Below, in pieces: positions 9,508 through 16,900 of a stretch of 20,906 nucleotides of DNA. Position 1 is the first letter of the stretch. Every line of letters begins with the position of its first letter. The notes beneath the pieces were generated by a model. It saw only the letters and a program-made list of their open reading frames with translations. It ran no database searches and was not told the origin of the DNA. The position numbers and the translations under genes were made by a program. Origin of the DNA: Pseudomonadota bacterium (GTDB taxonomy: Bacteria > Desulfobacterota > Desulfobacteria > Desulfobacterales > RPRI01); NCBI GenBank assembly GCA_018830925.1, contig JAHJRK010000378.1:1-20906 (forward strand), given 5' to 3'.

Positions 9508-9593
9508 CGGCATAAGGAGCCGTAAGCCGTGACCGGCATAAGGAGCCGTAACAAAATGGTCAGAAATGTAATGGTTATTTTGTAACGGCTCCT
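9508..9593 (+). repeat. Intra-operon direct repeat and long hairpin between mvhD and the HdrC/B-like gene
   Basis: An 18-nt word, CGGCATAAGGAGCCGTAA, occurs twice (9508-9525 and 9534-9551). Downstream, 9577-9593 is the reverse complement of 9541-9557 over 17 positions with a single A-A mismatch, so the second copy can form a 16-of-17 bp hairpin with a 19-nt loop. The first copy can compete for the 9-nt ACGGCTCCT part (9585-9593). AGGAG in both copies resembles a Shine-Dalgarno, and tiny frames start after each (GTG at 9529, ATG at 9556, both ending at TAA 9583-9585). There is no U-tract, so it is not a simple terminator. Function is unknown; a processing, attenuation or differential-translation signal is possible. 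Confidence 0.7.
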
Positions 9594-9630
9594 AAAGAAA
9601 TGGGCGAAAGCCAAGAACAAGGAGTAGATT

Positions 9631-10929
9631 ATGGCAGAAGAACCGATCAAACTTGGCGGTAAAAAGAAGAGCATTTTCAAGGACAAGGTTATGGCGCTCC
9701 TTCCTGATGGCGGCAATCTTAACCTTTGTCTTACCTGCGGGGCGTGTTCATCAGGATGCCCGGCAACAGGACTTGAAGGTATGGATCCGAGGAAGTTTCT
9801 GCGCATGGCGGCGCTCGGAATGGATGATGAGCTGTTTAAGAGCGACTGGGCCTGGATGTGTACCATGTGCCAGAGATGCATATATGTGTGTCCGATGAAG
9901 ATCGACATACCGCAGCTTATTTTCAATGTAAGAGGGAGCCGGCCCAGGGCGGAGAGACCGAAAGGGATATTAGGCTCATGCGATATGGCATTGAAGCATG
10001 ACACTTGCAGCGCAATGGGGGCAAACGAGGAGGACTGGAGGTTTGTTGTTGAGGATGTTGCGGGCGAGGTAAGAGAAAATCAGGAGGGATTTGAAAAGCT
10101 TCAGGCTCCGATGGACAAGGTAGGCGCTGAATTTTTTCTGAACCAGAATTCGAGGGAGCCTGTGACGGAACCTGATGAAATGGTGCCCTTGTGGAAGATT
10201 CTTCATCTGGTAGGCGCAGACTGGACATACGGCTCAAAAGGCTGGGCTGCTGAGAATTACTGCATGTTCATGGCGGACAATGAGTCATGGAAACATATTG
10301 TTGAAGTGAAAGCAAAAGCGGTGGATGACTTGAAATGCAAGGTCTGGCTCAATACGGAGTGAGGGCACGAACTTTTCGCAGTCCGGGCCGGACTGAAAAA
10401 ATTCAACATTCCCTATAATTTTGAAATTAAGAGCATCATTCAGTATTATGCCCAGTGGATCCGGGAAGGAAAGCTGAAGGTCAATTCCGAATGGAACAAG
10501 GACCTGAAGGTGAAATTCACGGTTCAGGATCCATGCCAGCTTGTGAGAAAAACCTTTGGCGACCCTGTTGCCGAGGATCTGAGGTTCGTGGTTAAAGCTG
10601 TTGTCGGCGAAGAGAACTTTATAGACATGACGCCGAACCGGTCGAACAATTACTGCTGCGGTGGAGGAGGAGGTTTTCTCCAGTCGGGATTTACGGAAGC
10701 AAGGCGGGCTTACGGGAAACTGAAGGATGAGCAGATTAAGAGTACAGGCGCGCCTTACTGCATAACGCCGTGCCATAACTGCCATGCGCAGGTCCATGAT
10801 TTATCCGAGCATTTCGGCGGAGGATATCATACGGTTCATCTGTGGACGCTGATATGCCTTTCGCTCGGTATTCTCGGCGAAAACGAGCGCACGTATCTCG
10901 GACCGGATCTGGCAGAGGTAGGATTATAG
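9631..10929 (+). CDS. HdrC/HdrB-like fused Fe-S protein, selenoprotein (432 codons, read through TGA)
   Basis: The gene starts at an ATG with AAGGAG 7 nt upstream; TGA at 10360-10362 (codon 244) is read as selenocysteine. Residues 1-100 form an HdrC-like 2x[4Fe-4S] domain (Cys 33, 36, 39, 43 and 77, 80, 83, 87). The C-terminal part is a CCG (HdrB/GlpC-type) domain: Cys302, Cys342-Cys343 in YCCGGGGGF, Cys377, and Cys381-x2-Cys384. Between them, residues about 100-290 resemble a first CCG domain that has lost its cysteines, and the Sec lies in NTE-U-GHELFAVRAGL, where related Fe-S oxidoreductases have ECGH. No other HdrB or HdrC gene is in the operon, so this protein must carry both roles. It would relay electrons between HdrA and MetVF or a thiol/disulfide-type substrate. 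The substrate is unknown. A standard annotation would give a truncated 243-residue protein plus a short orphan. Confidence 0.92.
10360..10395 (+). promoter_or_regulatory. UGA-Sec codon and candidate bacterial SECIS of the HdrC/B-like gene
   Basis: TGA at 10360-10362 is followed by a perfect 6-bp stem, CAGTCC (10379-10384) with GGACTG (10390-10395), and a loop GGGCC (10385-10389). The loop starts 22 nt after the TGA and opens with G. This is the cleanest of the three SECIS candidates in the operon. Confidence 0.82.
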
Positions 10930-10995
10930 ATTATTGATTCCGTGCGGCAGGAATATGTAAATCGATCATGATGCCCGGAATTGAAAGGAATAAAA

Positions 10996-11667
10996 ATGAT
11001 TGTAGCCAAGAGAAAACCCTTTAATGAGATTAAAAGCCTTCTTAAGGATTACAAAAAAGTTCTCAATGTGGGTTGCGGAACCTGTGTGGCTGTATGCCTT
11101 GCAGGCGGTGAAAAGGAAGTCGCGATTCTTAATGCCGAGCTTGATATGGCGCGCAAGATAGAAGACAATCCTGTTGAGATGGGAGCGATTACCGTTGAAA
11201 GGCAGTGTGACATGGAGTATCTTGAAGTTCTTGATTCCATGGTAAATGAATATGACGCGCTCCTTTCAATGGCATGCGGAGCTGGAATCCAGTTTCTCGC
11301 CGAACGATATCCGGGGAAACCGGTGCTTCCCGCAGTCGATACAACGTTTATCGGCGTCAACCAGGCAGTGGGATGGTACGAAGAAAGGTGCCGTTCATGC
11401 AGCAGTTGTGTTCTTGGCCTGACCGGGGGAATATGCCCCGTAACCATGTGTGCCAAAGGTCTGTACAACGGTCCGTGCGGCGGAACAAACAACGGAAGCT
11501 GCGAAATAGACAAAAACCAGCCATGCGCGTGGTACATGATATATGAAAGACTGAAAGGACAGAACCGCCTCGATTGTATCATGGAGATTACTCCTCCTCC
11601 GGAGTGGCAGAACCAGATTCCAAGGACCGTAATTCAGCCGGGGTATAAAAAACCCGAAAAAGCATAG
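10996..11667 (+). CDS. metV: MetV, Zn/Fe-S subunit of methylenetetrahydrofolate reductase
   Basis: A 223-residue cysteine-rich protein of the methylene-tetrahydrofolate reductase C-terminal (PF12225-like) type. The start is the ATG at 10996, with AAAGGAA about 5 nt upstream; a TTG 15 nt earlier is less likely. Cysteines fall in two groups: GCGTCVAVC (27-34), plus Cys71 and Cys94, and then a dense C-terminal block RCRSCSSCVLG.TGGICPVTMC...GPCGG...GSC...QPC (132-177). In acetogens MetV pairs with MetF and carries Fe-S clusters that bring electrons to or from the MetF flavin. It sits directly upstream of metF (22-nt gap) and downstream of the Hdr genes, which links the reductase to the Hdr relay. 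The family call is confident; the cluster count is not derivable from sequence alone. Confidence 0.92.
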   Translation: MIVAKRKPFNEIKSLLKDYKKVLNVGCGTCVAVCLAGGEKEVAILNAELDMARKIEDNPVEMGAITVERQCDMEYLEVLDSMVNEYDALLSMACGAGIQFLAERYPGKPVLPAVDTTFIGVNQAVGWYEERCRSCSSCVLGLTGGICPVTMCAKGLYNGPCGGTNNGSCEIDKNQPCAWYMIYERLKGQNRLDCIMEITPPPEWQNQIPRTVIQPGYKKPEKA

Positions 11668-11689
11668 AAATAAAGGGACAGGATATAAA

Positions 11690-12613
11690 ATGAAATCAGG
11701 CAGCAATTTGGAAAAAGTATTGACGGCAGGTCATTTTGCATTTACCGGTGAACTCGGTCCCCCCCGCGGAACGGATGCGGATGAAGTCAGGAAAAAGGCT
11801 TCACACCTGAAAGGCATGGTTGATGCGGTCAATATCACGGACAACCAGACGGCTGTTGTTCGCATGTCGAGCTGGGCCGCTTCCATTATAATTCTTCAGG
11901 AAGGTCTTGAGCCCAATTACCAGATGGTATGCCGTGACCGCAACCGCCTTGCCATGCAGAGCGATATTCTCGGCGCGTATGCGCATGGAATCCGCAACAT
12001 GCTCTGCCTTTCCGGCGACCACCAGAAGTTCGGCGACCACCCGCAGGCAAAAGGCGTTTTCGACATAGATTCAATGCAGCTCATCGGAATGGTGAAACGG
12101 ATGCGCGATGAAGGAAAATTTCTGGGAGGAACCGAAATCGGGCATCCGCCTAAAATTTTTATAGGCGCCGCGGCAAACCCGTTTGCGGATCCCTTTGAAT
12201 GGAGAGTTCACCGCCTTGCAAAGAAGATAAAAGCCGGTGTCGATTTCATCCAGACCCAGTGCATATACAACATGGAAAAATTCAGGACCTGGGTTAAGCA
12301 GGCAAACGAGATGGGGCTTACGGAGAAGGTATATCTTCTTGCCGGAGTCACTCCCATGAAAAGCGTTGGTATGGCAAAGTACATGAAGAACAATGTGCCC
12401 GGCATGGATGTTCCGGACGAACTGATAAAGCGCCTCCAGGGAGTCGACAAGAAACTGCAGGCCGATGAGGGCATTAAAATAGCCTGCGAGCAGATCGAAG
12501 AATTCAAGCAGTTAAAGGGTGTGGCAGGCGTTCATCTCATGGCGATCGAATGGGAACACAAGGTTCCGGAGATTGCCGAGCGCGCCAAGATGCTGCCGAG
12601 ACCGGTGGTTTAA
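11690..12613 (+). CDS. metF: Methylenetetrahydrofolate reductase catalytic subunit MetF
   Basis: A 307-residue TIM-barrel flavoprotein converting 5,10-methylene-H4F and 5-methyl-H4F into one another in the methyl branch of the Wood-Ljungdahl pathway. Recognisable segments: FTGELGPPRGTD near the N-terminus (the Glu corresponds to the catalytic Glu of MetF), DAVNITDNQ, QMVCRDRNRLAMQSD, NMLCLSGDHQKFGDHP (folate/flavin pocket), IGAAANPFADP and DFIQTQCIYN. A GGACAGGA Shine-Dalgarno lies just before the ATG. It is the last gene of the operon. With metV adjacent and no NADH-binding MetF partner, electrons most likely come from or go to the HdrA-MvhD relay rather than direct NAD(P)H. The direction (acetyl-CoA synthesis or oxidation) cannot be told from this window. 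Confidence 0.95.
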   Translation: MKSGSNLEKVLTAGHFAFTGELGPPRGTDADEVRKKASHLKGMVDAVNITDNQTAVVRMSSWAASIIILQEGLEPNYQMVCRDRNRLAMQSDILGAYAHGIRNMLCLSGDHQKFGDHPQAKGVFDIDSMQLIGMVKRMRDEGKFLGGTEIGHPPKIFIGAAANPFADPFEWRVHRLAKKIKAGVDFIQTQCIYNMEKFRTWVKQANEMGLTEKVYLLAGVTPMKSVGMAKYMKNNVPGMDVPDELIKRLQGVDKKLQADEGIKIACEQIEEFKQLKGVAGVHLMAIEWEHKVPEIAERAKMLPRPVV

Positions 12614-12629
12614 ACAGATAAAAAAGTTA

Positions 12630-12780
12630 GAATATCGAAAGCCGAATATAGAATATAGAACATCGAAGGAAACAAAGGGTTCCCGCCATAGTGATTGGCG
12701 GGCCTTCGGCAGGGGTCAAGGGTTCGAGGGTTCAAGTGAAAAACCCTGCGGCCTGCCGCCTATCGCCTCACGCCTCTGAT
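12630..12780. repeat. Dispersed intergenic repeat, copy 2, with an extra palindrome
   Basis: The region lies between convergent metF and the desaturase gene. It contains GAATATCGAAAGCCGAATAT-like words, ACATCGAAGGAAACAAAGG (12661-12678 and neighbours), and GGGTTCGAGGGTTCAAG followed by GAAAAACCCTGC, ending in CGCCTCACGCCTC. These are the same blocks as copies 1 and 3. Unlike those copies, the central block is interrupted by a 7-bp perfect hairpin, CCCGCCA/TGGCGGG (12682-12688/12696-12702). No U-tract follows, so it is not a canonical terminator, though it lies where a bidirectional one would be expected. Confidence 0.72.
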
Positions 12781-12802
12781 ATCTTCCATATGTCTGGTAA
12801 CT

Positions 12803-13603
12803 CTATTTCACCTTCCGGGTTGCCGGCATCAATAACAGAGATAAAAACCTGATCTTGTTAAAATCAGGATATGCACCGACACCTATGCGGATCTTATCCT
12901 GATCCGCCTCTTTTATCATAGTCCCGAACAGCCTGTCCCATATGGAAAAAATCGTTCCGTAATTACTGTCCCTTTCTTTAATTATGACCGAATGGTGTAT
13001 ACGGTGCATTGAGGGAGGTACAAAAAGCAGCCAGTACCATCTTTCAAACATCCCCGGGAGACTGAGACTGCTGTGCTGAAACTGTGCTGCCGCCATGACA
13101 ATCACATCAAATACCACAATGCCTGTAATATCCGCACCCAGAAGCAGGATAAGAGACGCCTTTATCAGGGCGGATATGGCAAGTTCCCCGAAGTGGAATC
13201 GTGTGGCCGTCGAGACGTCCATATTAAGATCACTGTGATGAACCCTGTGGAATCTCCAGAAAAAAGGAACAACATGGTTCAGAAGGTGCCATATATAAAG
13301 AAGAAAATCCATTATAATTACGGTCAGAAAAAGCTTGATAAGATAGTGAAACGGGAAAATGTGGAAAAGTCCGGTCTTAACTCTGACGGTATATGCAAGG
13401 GCGGCTGAAACAACCGGTGCAAAAGAGAGCGTGAGCAGAATGTTGTTCAAAAGAGTTATGCCGAGATTGTCAAGCCATCTCCTGATCTTCGATAAAACAT
13501 GTTTTCTGTACGGCCATAAAACTTCAAAGATAAATAAGAGAACAAGTCCTGAAACATAAAAAATCATTCTGACAAGAGACGGATTGATTTCAGCCTGGCT
13601 CAC
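12803..13603 (-). CDS. Sterol desaturase / fatty acid hydroxylase family membrane protein
   Basis: A 266-residue integral membrane protein with the histidine clusters of the non-haem di-iron hydroxylase superfamily: HLLNH (106-110), HRVHH (119-123), His177 in QHSS, and HRIHH (200-204). Hydrophobic segments surround them (about 13-30, 48-70, 86-108, 145-172). The start is a GTG complementary to 13601-13603, chosen because AAGGAGG (13614-13620) lies 10 nt upstream; a longer reading to 13714 lacks support. Family members use a di-iron centre and O2 to oxidise C-H bonds of lipids, so its presence in a probable anaerobe is notable. It could serve lipid or hopanoid-type modification during oxygen exposure, or have a non-oxygenase role. 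The true substrate is unknown. It is monocistronic and convergent with metF. Confidence 0.9.
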   Translation of the reverse strand: MSQAEINPSLVRMIFYVSGLVLLFIFEVLWPYRKHVLSKIRRWLDNLGITLLNNILLTLSFAPVVSAALAYTVRVKTGLFHIFPFHYLIKLFLTVIIMDFLLYIWHLLNHVVPFFWRFHRVHHSDLNMDVSTATRFHFGELAISALIKASLILLLGADITGIVVFDVIVMAAAQFQHSSLSLPGMFERWYWLLFVPPSMHRIHHSVIIKERDSNYGTIFSIWDRLFGTMIKEADQDKIRIGVGAYPDFNKIRFLSLLLMPATRKVK

Positions 13604-13613
13604 GGAAGATACC

Positions 13614-13620
13614 CCTCCTT
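13614..13620 (-). promoter_or_regulatory. Strong Shine-Dalgarno fixing the GTG start of the desaturase
   Basis: The minus-strand sequence AAGGAGG lies 10 nt before the GTG complementary to 13601-13603. It decides for this GTG over an ATG 37 codons upstream, which has no comparable site. Confidence 0.8.
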
Positions 13621-13649
13621 CTTTTATAACTTTCAGTAAGTTAGTAGCT

Positions 13650-13679
13650 ATTATAGCGCAGCAGGTATTGTCAGCGCAA
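13650..13679 (-). promoter_or_regulatory. Candidate promoter of the desaturase gene
   Basis: On the minus strand a perfect TATAAT (13650-13655) is preceded, after 18 nt, by a weak -35, TTGCGC (13674-13679). The predicted start of transcription, near 13643, lies about 40 nt before the GTG start and 23 nt before its Shine-Dalgarno. Confidence 0.5.
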
Positions 13680-13997
13680 CATGAAAAAATAACGGCAAGA
13701 CTTGACCCGAGCATTTCGGCGGTTTCGGGCAGATCGGTTAATGCCTTATATTGGTTAGATTAAAGAGCACTATTGCAAATAATTATCAATTCGTATAAAT
13801 ATCAGATGTATTGCAATATGATAACGATGCAATGACAAAAACCTCTTTTCAACAGGTTCCGGACTCCCCTCCTGAGGCCGGCTCCGCTGCGGCGGATTTT
13901 CACGGGAGTGGTTGGCTTCTTACGATTGCCCAATTCAATTAAAACATACCTGCTTATCAGACTGTTAACGAGACCTTAAGGGTGGTCAGGGGAAATT
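13680..13997. other. Gene-free divergent region upstream of the histidine kinase
   Basis: No coding region is visible. ATTGCA boxes occur at 13772-13777 and 13810-13815, and the complement TGCAAT at 13828-13833, the last two forming an inverted repeat with 12 nt between. A TATAAA (13794-13799) follows TTGCAA (13773-13778) after only 15 nt, a poor promoter. Further on are hairpins: AACCT/AGGTT (13840-13858), and TCCGC-TGCG-GCGGA (13883-13896) inside wider arms ACTCCC/GGGAGT (13863-13868/13904-13909). The histidine kinase Shine-Dalgarno is AGGGG before the ATG at 13998. Confidence 0.4.
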
Positions 13998-16900
13998 ATG
14001 AAGCATAGATATCTGTTCGGATTGCTGATTGCTGTGGTAGGTCTCTGCCTCTATATTTTTCAGGTTATTTATACAGAGGTTAAAGAAAAAACAATCACCG
14101 ATTTGAATTCAAGGCAGCTTATTCACGCGCGTCAGGCCGGGATCGGGATAGAATATTTTTTCAGCGATTTGGTAACATCTCTTACAAAGGTCTCCGAATC
14201 AGGCCACATCATCTCTTTTGACGATCAGGGCAGAAAAGAGATGGACTTTACCTTAAAGACCAGCGGGCAGGGAATAAAAGCGATTACCCGTGTGGATGAA
14301 ACGGGGAGAATTCTTTATACGCTTCCATATGACGCGAGTGCTATCGGGAAAGATATCTCTTATCAGAAACATATCCGGGAAATAATGAAGAGCCGGAAAC
14401 CCGTTGTAAGCGATGTCTTCACTGCCGTTCAGGGGTATTATGCCGTAGGTTTACATGTGCCTGTATTCAAAGGGAATGAGTATCGCGGTACGCTTGGTGT
14501 TCTTGTCGATTTTCAGGCCATTTCAAAGAAGTTTCTCGAAGATATCAGGATTGGCGAAACCGGTTACGCCTGGATGACAAGCAAAGACGGGATCGAGCTC
14601 TATTGTCCTGTGCCGGGGCATACGGGAAAGTCCGTTTTTGAGAACTGCAAAGATTATCCTTCAATTGTTTCCATGGCAAAGGAGATGGTGAAAGGAAGTC
14701 AGGGTGTTGCCACATATAATTTTGATCAAATCAGGGGTCTGAAAACAGAAACCGTCAGGAAACATGCCGTATATTTGCCTGTCAAAATCGGAGATACTTT
14801 CTGGACAATAGTTGTTGCATCGGGTGAGGATGAAGTCCTGGAATCTCTGAAAAATTTCAGGAATAGACTCATTTTTGTTATAGGTCTGCTTCTATTGGCC
14901 AGCGCTTTTTTTTCCTTTTTCGGCATGAGAGCACGGGGAATTATCCTTGAAGCGGCAAAGCGGCAGAAAATAGAGGAGGAGCTGCGTAAGAGCGAGGAAA
15001 GCTACCGCGATCTCATTGAAAATGCGACGGACCTGATTTGTACCCACGATTTGAAAGGAACACTGCTTTCGGTCAATGCCGCCGCAGCGAAGGCCGGAGG
15101 CTTCGCTCCCGAAGAAGTTGTGGGGGTGTGCCTTGCCGACATGCTGCCGCAAGCCCGCCGGCATGAGTTCGATGATTATATAAAGGCTGTTCAGCGCGAC
15201 AAAACGGCAGACGGCATTATGAAGATAGTTACTCTGAAAGGGGAAGTACGCTACTGGGAGTACCGCAATACCCTGCGCACGGAGGGCGTGCCGGAACCGG
15301 TGGTGCGTGGTATAGCCCGGGATGTGACCGGAGAGGTTCTGGCTAAGCGGGCTCTAAAGAAGAGTGAAAAGCGTTATCGTCTGCTGTTTGAACGAAACCT
15401 GGCCGGCATTTACCGTACTTCGATAGACGGCAGGCTTCTCGATTGCAACGACGCGTTTGCAAGGATTTATGGTTACGACTCGCGCGGTGAAGCCATGCAG
15501 CATCCTGTCGTGGACTTCCACGTCAGCCCGGAGGCCCGGGAGGATTTTCTTGCTGCGGTTAAGACGGGGCGAACGCTTATTGGTATAGAAATCCGTGGGC
15601 GCCGGAAGGACGGCAGTTTGATCTGGCTGTTGGATAGCGCCAGCCTGGTCCCCGGGGAAGATGCCGGACTTACGGAGATAGAGGGCATGCTCATTGATAT
15701 CACCGAGCGCAAGAAGGCTGAGGAAGCGTTGCGCGAGAGCGAACAACGATTCCGTGGTTTCATTGAGAACGCAAGCGACATTGTTTATGGACTGACAATC
15801 GAAGGAGTTTTCACCTACCTGTCTCCTAACTGGATGGATCTCATGGGAGAACCCGCTGCCGAAGCTGTTGGCAAGTCCTTCAAACCTTACGTGCACCCCG
15901 ACGATTTTCACTTGTACCTGGAGTTTCTTGAACAGGTCAAAACAGGGCAGCGGCTCGTTAGCGGGGATTATCGGGCTTTACACCGGGATGGGTCGATTCG
16001 TTGGCATTCTTCCAAAGGGTCGGCCCTTCGCGATAGCGGTGGCAAAGTGGTCGGTTATATGGGGATTACGCGAGATGTCACCGACCACAGAAGGATGCAA
16101 GAGGAGCTTTTGAAGGCCGACAAACTTGAATCAGTCGGAATTCTCGCAGGTGGCATAGCTCATGATTTCAACAATATCCTGACCTCGATTATAGGAAATA
16201 TTTCCCTTGCGAAGAGGCGTGTGAAATCCGAACATAAGATATTCGATTTGTTAGACGCAGCCGAAGTAGCCTCGATGAGAGCCAGGGGACTGACCGGTCA
16301 GTTGCTGACCTTTGCCATGGGCGGCACGCCGGTAAAGGAGATTACTTCAATTTCAAACCTGATTAAAGAATCTTCACTCTTTATGCTGAGAGGCTCACAA
16401 TCCGAATGCTATTTTTCGATAGCGGAAGACCTGTGGCCGATTAATGCCGACGCGGGGCAGATAAGCCAGGTCATCAACAATATTGTAATAAATGCAAACC
16501 AGGCGATGCCGGAGGGAGGGATTGTCCGGGTTACGGCAGATAACCTGATTTTGGAAGAAGGACGCGGAATGCAGGTCAAACCCGGCAGATACATCCGTAT
16601 ATCCGTACAAGATCAGGGAACCGGCATAGACGAAAAACATCTTTCAAAGATATTTGATCCATATTTTACGACAAAAAACAAAGGAAGCGGCCTTGGACTT
16701 GCCACGGCCTATTCCATCATCAAAAAGCACAACGGTCATATTTCCGTGGACTCTTTGTTTGGAGCCGGGACCACAATTAGTATCTATCTGCCTGCTTCAG
16801 ATATAACTATTCCGGTAAAAGAAGAAGCGGCTCTCTTAACTGGCGAGGGAAAGATCCTTTTGATGGATGATGACAGAATGCTGAGAGCAATGGCAGATGA

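Noticed and set aside
9501..10004. Long minus-strand open frame opposite the HdrC/B-like gene
   Set aside because: It has no recognisable domains and lies antisense to a gene with clear Fe-S motifs; a shadow frame.
12682..12702. Rho-independent terminator for metF
   Set aside because: The 7-bp GC-rich hairpin is strong, but no T-run follows on either strand; terminator function is not supported by sequence.
12519..12779. Open frame overlapping the end of metF and the repeat
   Set aside because: It overlaps metF out of frame, and half of it is translated repeat sequence.
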